A stretch of 64,000 nt of DNA from Coprococcus sp. OM04-5BH (GCF_003482105.1 NZ_QULM01000004.1:135508-199507), one strand, 5' to 3'; positions 1-9,731 are shown, counted from the stretch's first letter. Numbers and translations are program-made. The notes: generated by a model from the letters alone, not told the origin.

Positions 1-468
1 AATCTTGGAAAATTAAGCTCTGGAAGTTATGTAAACCTTGAAAGAGCCATGAGTGCAAATGGCAGATTTGGCGGACATATAGTTTCAGGACATATAGATG
101 GCACAGGTACCATCCGGGAAATGAAGAGAGAGGATAATGCAGTCTGGGTTACAGTGGATTGTGACAGGAAACTTCTGAAATATATCATTGAAAAAGGCTC
201 AATAACCATAGACGGAATAAGCCTTACGGTAGCATATGTGGATGACACCTGTTTTAAGGTATCAATAATACCTCATACCGCCGAAGAAACCACACTGCTA
301 AAGGGGAAGCCCGGCACAGTGGTTAATCTGGAGAACGACATAGTAGGTAAATACGTGGATAAGCTGCTACATTTTGATGAGATGACCGGTGGCACAGAAA
401 AAAAACCAAGCAAGAAAAGCAGCGGAGGGCTTGACATGGGCTTCCTTGCTGAAAACGGATTTGCCTGA
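1..468 (+). CDS. ribE: Riboflavin synthase alpha chain, 5'-truncated by window edge
   Basis: The reading frame is open from base 1, so the gene starts before the window; 155 C-terminal residues are present. The protein joins two 6,7-dimethyl-8-ribityllumazine molecules to give riboflavin. The visible part covers the end of the first lumazine-binding repeat (NLERAM, then GGHIVSGHIDGTG) and the second half with SLTV and the IPHTAEET motif typical of the family. The tail after residue ~125 is Lys/Ser-rich. It is followed by ribBA and ribH, so this is the usual clostridial riboflavin operon. The first codons carry one copy of the TTATGTAAAC word discussed in the findings. Confidence 0.95.
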   Translation, partial: NLGKLSSGSYVNLERAMSANGRFGGHIVSGHIDGTGTIREMKREDNAVWVTVDCDRKLLKYIIEKGSITIDGISLTVAYVDDTCFKVSIIPHTAEETTLLKGKPGTVVNLENDIVGKYVDKLLHFDEMTGGTEKKPSKKSSGGLDMGFLAENGFA

Positions 469-551
469 TAGATAATGTCTTAGATATGTCCAAATACAGA
501 TGAATCGTTAATTAAAGCAGGTCGATAAAAATAGTCTGATGAATAAGAGTG

Positions 552-625
552 GACTGATAAATAAAAATAGATCGGCAAATAAAAGCAGATCGACAAATAA
601 AAATAATTTCATAAATAAAATAAAT
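552..625 (+). repeat. Degenerate AT-rich ~18-bp tandem units
   Basis: The ribE-ribBA spacer holds about four imperfect units built around GATCGRCAAATAAAA, with an ~18-bp period (clearest at 573-590 and 591-608). No promoter or terminator is obvious. It is probably simple-sequence drift between operon genes. Confidence 0.5.
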
Positions 626-653
626 CAATATTTAGATAAAGAAAGGAACAGAC

Positions 654-1853
654 ATGGAATTTAACAGTATTGAAGAAATTGCTGCAGATCTTGCGGCAGG
701 AAAAGTAGTAGTAATGCTCGATAACGAGGACAGAGAAAATGAAGGAGACGTTATATGTGCTGCTGAATTTGCCACGACCGAGAATGTAAACTTTATGGCA
801 AAATACGCAAGGGGACTTATCTGCATGCCTATGGCAGGTGAGTACGCAGATAAGCTTAACCTTCCTCAGATGTGTATAACAAATACAGATAATCACTGCA
901 CAGCATTTACAGTGTCTGTAGATCATGTAAGCACAACAACAGGTATCTCAGCAGAAGAGAGAGGCATAACAGCCAGAGCATTTGTGGCAGATGACGCAAA
1001 GCCGGCAGACTTCAGAAGACCTGGACACATGTTCCCGCTTACAGCCGTACCGGGTGGAACCATAGAGAGAAATGGCCATACAGAGGCTACAGTAGATCTA
1101 TGTAAGGTTGCGGGCCTTAAGCCTTGCGGTCTCTGCTGTGAGATCATGAAGGATGACGGAACCATGGCAAGAAAGGATGACCTTATTGCATTTGCAAAGG
1201 AGCATGGACTCAAGATCTCAACCATAGCAAAGCTTATCCAGTACAGAAAAGAACATGAGGTGTTCGTTGAGTGTGTTGCCAAGGCAAAAATGCCTACAAG
1301 ATATGGCGAGTTCACCATCTATGGATATATCAATAAGTTAAACGGTGAGCACCATGTGGCTCTTGTTAAGGGAGATATAACAGACGGCGAGCCTGTTCTA
1401 TGTCGTGTACATTCAGAGTGTCTTACAGGAGATGCCCTTGGCTCAGCAAGATGTGACTGCGGCCAGCAGTATGACGCCGCCATGAAAATGATCGCAAAAG
1501 AGGGCAGAGGCGTGCTTCTTTACATGAGACAGGAGGGCAGAGGCATAGGTCTTATTAATAAGATAAAAGCCTATGAGCTTCAGGATCAGGGACTTGATAC
1601 AGTTGAGGCAAATCTCAAGCTTGGCTTCCCTGAGGACGCAAGAGATTATACTATCGGTACCCAGATACTTGTGGATCTCGGAATAAGAAAACTCAGACTT
1701 CTCACCAATAATCCGCTTAAGGTATACGGTCTTTCAGGCTACAACCTTGAGATCGTAGAGAGAGTCCCTATAGAGATGGAACCGGGCAAATTTGACGAGT
1801 TCTACCTCAGAACCAAGAAAGAGAAGATGGGCCATATCTTAGATAACGTATAA
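654..1853 (+). CDS. ribBA: Bifunctional 3,4-dihydroxy-2-butanone-4-phosphate synthase / GTP cyclohydrolase II
   Basis: This 399-residue protein has the usual length and order for RibBA. The N-terminal half (about 1-200) is the DHBP synthase, with the acidic metal/substrate loop [11 protein letters not shown] near residue 23 and the GHTEA motif. The C-terminal half is GTP cyclohydrolase II, with the zinc cysteines in [15 protein letters not shown] and the RQEGRGIGL motif. It supplies both precursors that RibH and RibE use. A good ribosome binding site (AAAGGAACAGAC) precedes the ATG. It lies between ribE and ribH on the same strand. No FMN riboswitch is seen inside the window; any such leader should lie upstream of the missing ribD. 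Confidence 0.97.
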   Translation: MEFNSIEEIAADLAAGKVVVMLDNEDRENEGDVICAAEFATTENVNFMAKYARGLICMPMAGEYADKLNLPQMCITNTDNHCTAFTVSVDHVSTTTGISAEERGITARAFVADDAKPADFRRPGHMFPLTAVPGGTIERNGHTEATVDLCKVAGLKPCGLCCEIMKDDGTMARKDDLIAFAKEHGLKISTIAKLIQYRKEHEVFVECVAKAKMPTRYGEFTIYGYINKLNGEHHVALVKGDITDGEPVLCRVHSECLTGDALGSARCDCGQQYDAAMKMIAKEGRGVLLYMRQEGRGIGLINKIKAYELQDQGLDTVEANLKLGFPEDARDYTIGTQILVDLGIRKLRLLTNNPLKVYGLSGYNLEIVERVPIEMEPGKFDEFYLRTKKEKMGHILDNV

Positions 1854-2300
1854 AATATAGGATTGTAAAGTTTGGCATTATGTAAACCACATTATACAAA
1901 GCTGTATTATGTAAACTGGTGAAATGCAATATAAACAAAATCATTACCAAGTATATGATGTTATAAATATTTTACATCATAGAAGCTCGTATATAGATAT
2001 GATCAAAAGCGTATATGAGCAGCGATTTTGTAATATATAAGTCCATACCATAGCGAAATTTTCGTTATGAGTCTTGGGAAGCTTTAGGCACAAAGCCCAT
2101 GTTTGAACCCGAAGGGTGAGTTTGGGCGACTGCCGTTAAAAAGCGAGCAAAGGGAATAGAAAATGAGCGTGTATGGCGTTATATTACAAAATACGCTGCT
2201 AAACAAAAATATAATTAAAAAAGTGTCAAATGACACATAAAAAAGACAGCACGCCATCATTTCGTGAGCCGTGCCAATAATTAAAAAGGAGATAAAGATC
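1854..2300 (+). other. 447-bp ribBA-ribH intergenic region with inverted repeats
   Basis: No gene is supported here. It holds two exact TTATGTAAAC words (1878-1887 and 1907-1916), a hairpin-like CATAGCGAAA / TTTCGTTATG pair near 2052-2072, a second weak hairpin around ACCCGAAGGGT near 2107-2117, and a perfect GTGTCA-AA-TGACAC palindrome near 2224-2237. The GCGAGCAAAG and CGAAATTTTCG wording resembles dispersed intergenic repeats of this family. No clear rho-independent terminator is seen, so ribH may be read through from ribBA or may have its own promoter. Confidence 0.5.
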
Positions 2301-2762
2301 ATGAAAAAATTAGAAGGAAAAATGGTAGCAAATGGTGCAAAGATTGGAATTGTTGCAGCAAGATTTAACGAATTTATAGTATCAAAGCTTGTAAGCGGTG
2401 CAGAGGACGCACTCTTAAGACATGACGTAAACCCTGATGACATTACAGTAGCATGGGTGCCGGGAGCATTTGAAATCCCACTTGCAGCCAAGAAGATGGC
2501 TATGAGCGGCAGATACGACGCAGTGATCTGTCTCGGAACAGTAATAAGAGGTGCCACAAGCCATTACGATTATGTATGTAATGAAGTATCAAAGGGTGTT
2601 GCGGCAGTTGGCCTTGAGTCAGGAATACCTGTAATGTTCGGTATTGTTACAACAGAGAATATTGAACAGGCAATAGAAAGAGCCGGCACCAAGGCAGGAA
2701 ATAAGGGATATGACTGTGCAATGGGTGCCCTTGAGATGATCGACCTTATGAAGCAGATGTAA
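2301..2762 (+). CDS. ribH: 6,7-dimethyl-8-ribityllumazine synthase
   Basis: This 153-residue protein condenses the RibB product with the pyrimidine from RibD to give lumazine. FNEFI near the N-terminus, WVPGAFEIP (~49-57), [14 protein letters not shown] and the C-terminal NKGYDCA segment are family hallmarks, and the length is standard. An upstream GTG at 2271 is in frame, but AAAAAGGAGATAAAGATC places a strong ribosome binding site in front of ATG 2301, which is the better start. It is the last gene of the riboflavin set. Confidence 0.96.
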   Translation: MKKLEGKMVANGAKIGIVAARFNEFIVSKLVSGAEDALLRHDVNPDDITVAWVPGAFEIPLAAKKMAMSGRYDAVICLGTVIRGATSHYDYVCNEVSKGVAAVGLESGIPVMFGIVTTENIEQAIERAGTKAGNKGYDCAMGALEMIDLMKQM

Positions 2763-2864
2763 AGTTTTTCAGGAAAAAAGGTTGTGTCAGACGTTAAATA
2801 AAAAACGGAAATTTAAAGTCAGCCGGATTTAAATGGACTGATATTCAAAAAGGAGCAGCTTTAT

Positions 2865-3683
2865 ATGGCAGAGAATTATAGCGTAAACAAGGATACAAAA
2901 TTACTTTTTTTCGATATTGACGGAACCCTTATTACCGAGGACGGAAGAAGATATTTCCCTGAAAGTGCAAAAAAGGCACTAAGGCAGGCAAGGGAAAATG
3001 GCCATCTTGTATTTATAAATACCGGCAGAGTCATGTGCAATATAACCGAAGAGATAAAGTCGGCAGGCTTCGATGGTTTTGTATGTGGCTGTGGAACATA
3101 TATAAGCTACAGAGATCAAGTCATCTTCCACAATGAACTCAACAGAAAACTGTGCCATGATATAGCTATGATATGCAGAAAAAGCAGGATGTACGGGCTT
3201 TATGAACATACAGACGGTGTGTATCTGGACGGCTGTAACAAGGACAATGAGCTGTTAAAGGAAATGGTAGGATATTTCAGGAATAACGGCATAAATGTAG
3301 GAGAAGATATAGAGGACGGCAGATTTATATTTGATAAGTTCTGCTGCTGGTATGATGAAAAGAGTGATCTTCAGGGCTTTAAAAATGCCATAGAACCATA
3401 TTTCGATTACATTGACAGAGAAGGGAATTTCTGTGAGATAGTGCCAAAGGGGTTCAGCAAGGCCACCGGAATACAGGCGCTCCTTGACAGATTTGACCTG
3501 CCTCTTACAAATGCCTACGCCTTCGGAGACGGTAACAATGATGCCCCGATGTTGAGTTATGTGCCTAATAGTATTATAATGGCAAAAGGACCTGAGGAGC
3601 TTAAGAAGAAGTGCATGATGGTCACAGAGGACGCCATTGACGATGGCATATACAATGCGTTAAAGAGATTGGAGATTATATAA
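2865..3683 (+). CDS. HAD-superfamily Cof-type phosphatase
   Basis: This 272-residue protein carries HAD motif I as FFDIDGTLITEDG (residues ~15-27), with the nucleophile Asp followed by DGT, motif II in FINTGR, and motif III/IV in FGDGNNDAPML (~219). A long cap between motifs II and III marks the Cof/C2B subgroup, which dephosphorylates sugar phosphates or cofactors such as FMN and PLP. Position after the riboflavin genes makes a flavin-related phosphatase (the RibD-product phosphatase step) worth considering, but substrate cannot be read from sequence. Its TAA shares a base with the ATG of the next gene, so the two are translationally coupled. Confidence 0.9.
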   Translation: MAENYSVNKDTKLLFFDIDGTLITEDGRRYFPESAKKALRQARENGHLVFINTGRVMCNITEEIKSAGFDGFVCGCGTYISYRDQVIFHNELNRKLCHDIAMICRKSRMYGLYEHTDGVYLDGCNKDNELLKEMVGYFRNNGINVGEDIEDGRFIFDKFCCWYDEKSDLQGFKNAIEPYFDYIDREGNFCEIVPKGFSKATGIQALLDRFDLPLTNAYAFGDGNNDAPMLSYVPNSIIMAKGPEELKKKCMMVTEDAIDDGIYNALKRLEII

Positions 3684-4504
3684 TGAATGAAACTCCTGCA
3701 AATGAAAATAAGTTAAGGCTTATAGACAGACTGTCCATAGCTGTAACAAGTCCTAAGAATTATGACGAACTTGTTAAGCTTAGCACAGGTAAGGTAGTAA
3801 CCTATATGATTTTAATTTCCTTCCTTCTGGCTTTCATAGAATTTGGAATAAATGCCATAACCTATGTTGCCAGGATTGGTGGATTTGAAAATCTCATCCT
3901 AAACAGTATGCCTAAATTCACATATCAGGACGGAACCCTTGACATGGAGGATGAATTTTCCATGGATGTTGGAAGTGCTACTATATATGTGAACACAGAT
4001 TACACAGACATAACCCTTGACGACATAAATTCCGATGGAATATATATTGCCTTTGGCAGTTCAAATGTGATCATGGGCTTAAAGAGTACAGGCATGCAGT
4101 ATACCTATTTTGATTATAAACTGTCTGACCTGTTCTGGGGAGACTTTGATAATCAGGGTTTAAGTACCATGGTGCCTCAGTTTTACATGTATATAATATT
4201 TGTGGCATTATTTGTGATGGTATCAAAGGCAGTGAAGATACTTTTCCTTGCACTGGTGTTTACAATAATTGCAAGGCCTCTTGCAATGAGGTTTAATACC
4301 GGGTATGAATTTGCCCAGGTATATAAGATATGTATATTCGGACAGACACTTTCATTCCTGCTTACAGCGGTCAATACCACAGCAGGATATATTATAGGAC
4401 CTTCACTTATGACATTTATCACGCTGATAATTTCGTTTGTATATATCAACAGGGCTATCATGAGCAAGGCAAATATATCCGATATACCACCGGGAAGCCT
4501 GTAA
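3683..4504 (+). CDS. DUF1189-like polytopic membrane protein
   Basis: This 273-residue protein starts inside the stop codon of the HAD gene (TAATG). A first transmembrane segment lies at ~35-55, followed by a ~95-residue extracytoplasmic domain rich in Asp and Tyr. Three to four hydrophobic segments follow from ~165 to 260. The layout (one helix, an outside domain, then a helix bundle) resembles the DUF1189 family. The function is unknown. Coupling to the phosphatase suggests co-expression only. Confidence 0.7.
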   Translation: MNETPANENKLRLIDRLSIAVTSPKNYDELVKLSTGKVVTYMILISFLLAFIEFGINAITYVARIGGFENLILNSMPKFTYQDGTLDMEDEFSMDVGSATIYVNTDYTDITLDDINSDGIYIAFGSSNVIMGLKSTGMQYTYFDYKLSDLFWGDFDNQGLSTMVPQFYMYIIFVALFVMVSKAVKILFLALVFTIIARPLAMRFNTGYEFAQVYKICIFGQTLSFLLTAVNTTAGYIIGPSLMTFITLIISFVYINRAIMSKANISDIPPGSL

Positions 4505-4623
4505 ATATGAAAATAGTAAACGGGCAGATGCCGGCAAGGTGGATATGCAGGTATCCGTATAAAAATATGCAAATGCCATAATATGCCCATTAAAAGCATG
4601 TAATATCCGGTAAGGAGACAGAT

Positions 4624-5145
4624 ATGGAGATAGAAAAGAAATATATTGTAAATACATTGCCTGATAAGCTTGACAGCTACAGGTGTAAGAGCCTTGAACA
4701 GGCATATATATCCACAAGTCCTGTGATAAGAGTCAGAAGATCGGATGACAGGTATATCCTTACAGTAAAGTCAAAGGGATTAATAGAAAGAGAAGAATTC
4801 GAGCTGGACATGGACAGAGCGGAATATGAAAGTCTTGTAAAAAAAGCTGATGGAAATGTAATATTAAAGAAGCGTTATATAATCCCTGTTACAGATACCG
4901 ACGGTGGCTGCGGGGATAAGGATGTTGATGCTGGACTTAAGGTAGAGCTTGATATATTTGAAGGGGATTTCAAAGGACTTGTATATGCAGAGGTGGAGTT
5001 TCCGTCGCTGGAGTGGGCTGAGAAATTCAAAGCCCCATCCTGGTTTGTAAGGGATGTCACCGGAGAAGGAGCATATCAGAACAGTGCTTTGAGTACTATG
5101 GATAAGGCAGATATTCCCGATTTCATTGAAAAGACATTGAGATAA
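4624..5145 (+). CDS. CYTH domain (triphosphate tunnel) protein
   Basis: This 173-residue protein opens with MEIEKKYIV, the ExExK signature of the CYTH fold, and continues with alternating charged strands (RVRRSDDRYILTVKSKG, EREEFELD, LKVELDIFEG, YAEVEFPS) that line the triphosphate tunnel. Family members hydrolyse inorganic triphosphate or thiamine triphosphate, or act as class IV adenylate cyclases. The first is most common in bacteria of this kind. Ribosome binding site AAGGAGACAGAT is at ideal distance. The C-terminus (ADIPDFIEKTLR) is unusual because its DNA, stop codon included, is repeated twice downstream. Confidence 0.88.
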   Translation: MEIEKKYIVNTLPDKLDSYRCKSLEQAYISTSPVIRVRRSDDRYILTVKSKGLIEREEFELDMDRAEYESLVKKADGNVILKKRYIIPVTDTDGGCGDKDVDAGLKVELDIFEGDFKGLVYAEVEFPSLEWAEKFKAPSWFVRDVTGEGAYQNSALSTMDKADIPDFIEKTLR

Positions 5146-5223
5146 GATGATATCGCAGATTTCATGGCAGAGACATCGAGATAAGAGGATATTCCAGATC
5201 TTATGGCAAAGATATTGAACTAA
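5107..5223 (+). repeat. Three in-frame 39-bp tandem repeats, each ending in a stop codon
   Basis: Units lie at 5107-5145, 5146-5184 and 5185-5223, each exactly 13 codons. They translate as ADIPDFIEKTLR-stop, DDIADFMAETSR-stop and EDIPDLMAKILN-stop. The first is the true C-terminus of the CYTH protein; the others lie beyond the stop in the same frame. Substitutions keep the peptide pattern (Asp-Ile-x-Asp-hydrophobic-Met/Ile). Confidence 0.9.
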
Positions 5224-5270
5224 AACAGAAGATACATGAGTATAAAAAAGATTAAGAAGGAGGAAGACTG

Positions 5271-5813
5271 ATGATAGCAAGAATGTTATTTGCAACCGGA
5301 TATGAAGAAGTAGAAGCACTTACAGTAGTTGACCTTTTAAGAAGAGCAGGAATAGACTGCAGAATGGTATCGGTATATGATGAGGACTATGCAGTGGGAA
5401 GCCACAACATAACCATCAAGATGGACGAGAAGATATCAGAGATCGGTGGCGACGCAGACGCTGTTATCCTTCCGGGTGGAATGCCGGGAGTTACCAATCT
5501 CATCGCCAGTGATAAGGTTAAGGAGATCGTGACCGGCCAGTATAACTCAGGAAAGCTTGTGGCAGCAGTGTGTGCAGCACCTACAGCCCTCGGAAGCTTT
5601 GGAATACTTAAGGATAAGAAGGCCACCTGCTATCCGGGAATGGAGGGACAGCTTAACAGCAGAGAGTTCCTTACAGATCCGGTTGTTACAGATGGAAATG
5701 TAGTGACCAGCAGAGGCATGGGAACATCTATAGAATTTGGACTTAAGATCGTAGAATTATTAAAGGACAAGGATACAGCAGATGATCTGGCTGTAAAGAT
5801 CGTATACAGATAA
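5271..5813 (+). CDS. DJ-1/PfpI family protein
   Basis: This 180-residue protein has the DJ-1 fold pattern: FATGYEEVEALTVVDLLRRAG at the start with the conserved Glu, AVILPGGMPG (~66), and the nucleophile elbow AAVCAAP (~101) with its reactive Cys. Members act as protein or glyoxal deglycases, chaperones or redox sensors. The Cys and Glu are both present, so it is probably active. A strong AAGGAGGA site precedes the ATG. The next gene starts directly after its stop codon. Confidence 0.92.
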   Translation: MIARMLFATGYEEVEALTVVDLLRRAGIDCRMVSVYDEDYAVGSHNITIKMDEKISEIGGDADAVILPGGMPGVTNLIASDKVKEIVTGQYNSGKLVAAVCAAPTALGSFGILKDKKATCYPGMEGQLNSREFLTDPVVTDGNVVTSRGMGTSIEFGLKIVELLKDKDTADDLAVKIVYR

Positions 5814-8195
5814 ATGGTTGACATAAGTATTTCGGTAAGAAAACTTGTAGAATTTATCCTTCGCAGTGGAGACATAAGCGATGGTAGTAGTGGGACTCTG
5901 TCAAAGGAAGCCATGAATGCGGGAAGCCGTATCCATAGAAAGCTTCAGAAAATGGCAGGGTCTTATTATGATGCAGAAGTTTCTCTCAAGCATGCCGTCA
6001 CAAGGGAGGATATATGTCTTGTGGTTGAGGGCAGGGCTGACGGTATCATAGATCAGAGAAGCAACAAAAATGCGGACACTGATTACATGATAGACGAGAT
6101 AAAGGGTGTGTACAGAAAACTGGATGACATAGAAGAGCCGGAGACAGTACACCTTGCCCAGGCTAAGTGCTATGCATATATATGGGCATTGAAAAATAAA
6201 CTTAAGGATATTTCAGTACAGGTTACTTATGTAAACCTGGAAAGCGAAGAAATAAAAAGATTTTCAGAGCTTTATACCGTTGGTGAGTTGGAGCAATGGT
6301 ACACAGAGCTTATGGACAAGATGTTCATGTGGATAAAGCTTGCCCTGGAACACAGTAAGGAGAGAAACAGCTCCATTGAGAATCTGGAATTTCCGTATTC
6401 CTACAGGAAGGGACAGAAGGACATGGCCGCCTGTGTCTATAACACCATAAAGAATGGGGAGCATTTGTTTGTTCAGGCACCTACCGGAATCGGCAAGACC
6501 ATGGCAGCCATATTTCCCACGGTGAAATCATTTGCCACAGGGCTTACGGAGAAGCTGTTTTATCTTACAGCCAAGACCATAGCAAAGAGCGTTGCGGTAA
6601 ATGCATTTGCTGTGTTAAGGGATAAGGGGCTGTACTTTAAGACAGTTATCATAACCGCCAAGGAAAAGGCGTGTCCTTTAGATGAGATGAACTGTGACCC
6701 GGAGAAATGCCCCTACGCCAAAGGTCATTATGACAGGGTAAATAATGCTCTCTATGAAATGGTGAAAAATGAAAATGTAATAGACAGGGACTGCGTGGCA
6801 GGATATGCAGAGAGGTATAAGGTGTGCCCCTTTGAGCTTAGTCTGGACGCAAGCTTATTTGCCGATGGGATAATATGCGATTACAATTATGTGTTCGATC
6901 CCCGGGTGAACCTTAAAAGATTTTTTGCAAAGGATGACGGACAGGCGGGAAAATACGTTTTTTTGGTGGATGAGGCCCATAACCTTGTGGACAGGGCTTC
7001 CTCCATGTACAGTGCCGTGCTCATAAAAGAAGATTTCCTTGAAGCAAAGAAGATAATAAAGAATTACAGCGTTAAGACCACCAGAGCCATTGACCGGTGC
7101 AACAGGGAGTTCCTGGCTCTGAAACGGCAGCTTGTGGGGCTTGACTATATGGAGCTTGCTTCCATAGGAGATCTGGAATTTGCCCTGATGAACCTGTATT
7201 CCGCTCTTGAGACATTTCTTGAGGATCACAGGCATATAAAAGAACGCAAAGAGGTAATGGAGTTTTATTTTAAGATCAATACCTTTTTAAACATCAGGGA
7301 TCTGGTGGATGAAAATTATGTAATATACGATGAGCTTCTTTCTGACGGAAGGTTCATGGTGAAGCTGTATTGCATAAAGCCCTCGGCAAATCTCTCCCTG
7401 TGTATGAGCAGGGGCATTGCCACGGTATTTTTCTCGGCAACCATACTTCCTGTAAAATATTATAAGGAAATGCTGTCAGATTCGGAAAGTGACAGGGCAA
7501 TATATATACCATCCCCATTTGACAGGGAAAAAAGAAGAATATTGCTGGGAAGAGATGTAACAACCCGGTACAACAGACGCAACAAAAATGAATATCTTCA
7601 TATATTTGAATATATAAGGAAAATTGTGGACGCCCATAAGGGGAATTATATGGTATTTGTCCCCTCTTACAATATGCTGGAGAAGCTTTACGACATTACC
7701 GAAGAAGAAGGAGTCGGAGATTATCATGTGATGACCCAGAGCCCGGCAATGACCGAGACTGAGAGAGAGGAGTTCCTTGAGGAATTTGACAGGAGAAATG
7801 ACATACTGGCGTTTTGTATAATGGGAGGCATATTCTCCGAGGGAATAGATCTTACAGGTGAAAGCCTTGTGGGGGCAGTGGTGGTAGGACCGGGTCTTCC
7901 ACAGGTATGTAACGAGAGACAGATACAGATGGATTTCTTTGACAGAAACGGCAGGGACGGATTCAGGTATACATATCAGTATCCGGGGATAAACAAGGTG
8001 TTCCAGGCAGCAGGAAGAGTCATAAGGACTGAGAAGGACATGGGAGTTATTGCTCTTCTGGATGAGAGATTTGCCTACAGGGAGTATACGGAATTATTTC
8101 CAATAGAATGGAACGATCACCTTACCTGTAACCGGGAAAATGTCCGGAGACTTTTGGAGAATTTCTGGGATAAGTACAATAGAGATAATTCTTAG
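5814..8195 (+). CDS. Rad3/DinG-type Fe-S DNA helicase with N-terminal PD-(D/E)XK-like domain
   Basis: This 793-residue protein begins directly after the DJ-1 stop codon. Residues ~35-150 resemble a RecB/Cas4-type PD-(D/E)XK nuclease: His at ~41, Asp in GRADGIID and the EIK triad in YMIDEIKG. The helicase core follows, with Walker A APTGIGKT (~221), a cysteine cluster (KACPL, MNCDP, EKCPYA, then RDCVAG and YKVCPF, about residues 286-337) expected to hold a 4Fe-4S cluster, the DEAH box (~385) and C-terminal motifs GIFSEGIDL and QAAGRVIR. Such superfamily 2 XPD-like enzymes unwind DNA 5'-3' in repair. The nuclease fusion is known in Firmicutes; the exact substrate is not. Confidence 0.88.
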   Translation: MVDISISVRKLVEFILRSGDISDGSSGTLSKEAMNAGSRIHRKLQKMAGSYYDAEVSLKHAVTREDICLVVEGRADGIIDQRSNKNADTDYMIDEIKGVYRKLDDIEEPETVHLAQAKCYAYIWALKNKLKDISVQVTYVNLESEEIKRFSELYTVGELEQWYTELMDKMFMWIKLALEHSKERNSSIENLEFPYSYRKGQKDMAACVYNTIKNGEHLFVQAPTGIGKTMAAIFPTVKSFATGLTEKLFYLTAKTIAKSVAVNAFAVLRDKGLYFKTVIITAKEKACPLDEMNCDPEKCPYAKGHYDRVNNALYEMVKNENVIDRDCVAGYAERYKVCPFELSLDASLFADGIICDYNYVFDPRVNLKRFFAKDDGQAGKYVFLVDEAHNLVDRASSMYSAVLIKEDFLEAKKIIKNYSVKTTRAIDRCNREFLALKRQLVGLDYMELASIGDLEFALMNLYSALETFLEDHRHIKERKEVMEFYFKINTFLNIRDLVDENYVIYDELLSDGRFMVKLYCIKPSANLSLCMSRGIATVFFSATILPVKYYKEMLSDSESDRAIYIPSPFDREKRRILLGRDVTTRYNRRNKNEYLHIFEYIRKIVDAHKGNYMVFVPSYNMLEKLYDITEEEGVGDYHVMTQSPAMTETEREEFLEEFDRRNDILAFCIMGGIFSEGIDLTGESLVGAVVVGPGLPQVCNERQIQMDFFDRNGRDGFRYTYQYPGINKVFQAAGRVIRTEKDMGVIALLDERFAYREYTELFPIEWNDHLTCNRENVRRLLENFWDKYNRDNS

Positions 8196-8216
8196 ATATA
8201 CATTTTCCTCCAGAGG

Positions 8217-8225
8217 TGCTATAAT
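8217..8225 (+). promoter_or_regulatory. Extended -10 promoter upstream of murF
   Basis: TGC followed by TATAAT is a perfect extended -10 element about 65 bp before the murF start. No good -35 lies 17 bp upstream, which extended -10 promoters tolerate. Confidence 0.6.
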
Positions 8226-8291
8226 GATTGGCACACGTTGAAAAATGTCAAAAAATAAATGAAAAATGATACTCAGTACAAGGAGACAGAT

Positions 8292-9662
8292 ATGGTTAAT
8301 GTTACTGTTAGGGATATACTGAAAGCCACCGGCGGTGAACTGCTTTCAGGAAATGAAGATACGGAGCTTCTTGATATCTGTACGGATTCAAGAAAGATAA
8401 AGGCAGGAGATCTGTTTGTACCACTTCTGGGAGAGAAGGTAGACAGTCATATATTCATCGATAAGGCAATGGAAGTCGGTGCCGCCACCCTTACATCGGA
8501 GCATGACGGAATAGTGGAGTCAGATAAGGCTTACATAAGGGTAGACAATACCCGTGATGCACTTCAGGATATCGGATTATACATAAGAAAAAGGTATGAC
8601 GATATGCCTTATATAGGGGTTACCGGAAGTGTAGGAAAGACAACTACCAGAGAAATGATAACTGCAGCCATCAGTACATCAAAGAGGTGCTTCCATACAA
8701 AGGAGAACAGAAATTCTCAGGTGGGAGTTCCTGTAACATTGTCAGAGCTTGACAAGGGATATGAAGCAGCAGTTATTGAGATGGGTATCTCGGAGCCGGG
8801 AGAGATGGAGCGTCTTTCAAGAATGGTAATGCCAAGTATATGCGTTGTTACTATTATAGGTGTTGCTCATATTGAGCATATGGGTTCCAAGGAGAATATC
8901 AGAAATGAGAAGCTTAAGATAGCCAGCCACATGAAAGAAGGGGGAATAATGCTCTTAAACGGTGATGATCCTCTTCTTAACGAGGTTAAGGGCAGGATTG
9001 ACTATAAGACCATAACCTTTGGCTGTGGTGAGGAAAATGATTTCAGAGCCACTGATATAGTAGCAAAGCAGGGACACACATATTTCAAGTGCCTGCACGA
9101 CGGAGAGTCTGTTGATGTGTGCCTTGCCACAATGGGAAGACATAACGTAAGAAATGCCCTTGCGGCAATAGCTGTGGCATATCTTCTGGGGATACCTATG
9201 GAAGTGGCAAGTGAGGGCTTCAAGGATTTCTATGGAATAAGACAGAGAGTGCTGAAGCTTGAGGGAAGATATACCATAATTGATGATGCTTACAATGCAA
9301 GTCCTGATTCAATGAGGGCTGCCATTGATGTTCTCTGCGATTACAAATGTGAGGGCAGGAAGATAGCGGTTCTTGGAGATATGTTTGAGCTGGGTGAGAA
9401 CAGCAGGAAGTACCATCGGGAACTGGGTGAGTATATAAGAGACAAGAAGATAGATGAGGTTGTAGTAGTAGGTAAGGATTCCATGGAGATTAAGAAAGCC
9501 ATAGATGAGTGCCCGGATTCCTACTGCAAGGCATATTCATTCAGCGACAACGAGGAGGTGTCCATATATCTTATGGCTATTATGAAGCCTGAGGATGTGG
9601 TACTTATTAAAGGATCGAATGGAATGAAACTCAATGAAGTGGTGAATATTCTTATGAATTAG
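8292..9662 (+). CDS. murF: UDP-N-acetylmuramoyl-tripeptide--D-alanyl-D-alanine ligase
   Basis: This cytoplasmic enzyme adds D-Ala-D-Ala to the UDP-MurNAc tripeptide in peptidoglycan synthesis. The N-terminal MurF domain shows DSRKIKAGDLFVPL. The Mur ligase P-loop is GVTGSVGKTTTRE, then ENRNSQVGVP, EMGISEPGEM, and the C-terminal DAYNASPDSM and LGDMFELG motifs, all MurF-specific. The longer frame opens at 8259, but AAGGAGACAGAT directly precedes ATG 8292, giving 456 residues, the family's usual size. No other mur genes are adjacent. It stands alone behind its own promoter. Confidence 0.95.
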   Translation: MVNVTVRDILKATGGELLSGNEDTELLDICTDSRKIKAGDLFVPLLGEKVDSHIFIDKAMEVGAATLTSEHDGIVESDKAYIRVDNTRDALQDIGLYIRKRYDDMPYIGVTGSVGKTTTREMITAAISTSKRCFHTKENRNSQVGVPVTLSELDKGYEAAVIEMGISEPGEMERLSRMVMPSICVVTIIGVAHIEHMGSKENIRNEKLKIASHMKEGGIMLLNGDDPLLNEVKGRIDYKTITFGCGEENDFRATDIVAKQGHTYFKCLHDGESVDVCLATMGRHNVRNALAAIAVAYLLGIPMEVASEGFKDFYGIRQRVLKLEGRYTIIDDAYNASPDSMRAAIDVLCDYKCEGRKIAVLGDMFELGENSRKYHRELGEYIRDKKIDEVVVVGKDSMEIKKAIDECPDSYCKAYSFSDNEEVSIYLMAIMKPEDVVLIKGSNGMKLNEVVNILMN

Positions 9663-9731
9663 GGCTTTTTGTTATACAAAAGTTACAAAAAAAAACCACT
9701 AAAAAATATATTACCCCCGAAACTATGGTGA

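Noticed and set aside
1854..2300. FMN riboswitch before ribH
   Set aside because: None of the conserved FMN aptamer blocks could be found; the leader of the operon lies outside the window.
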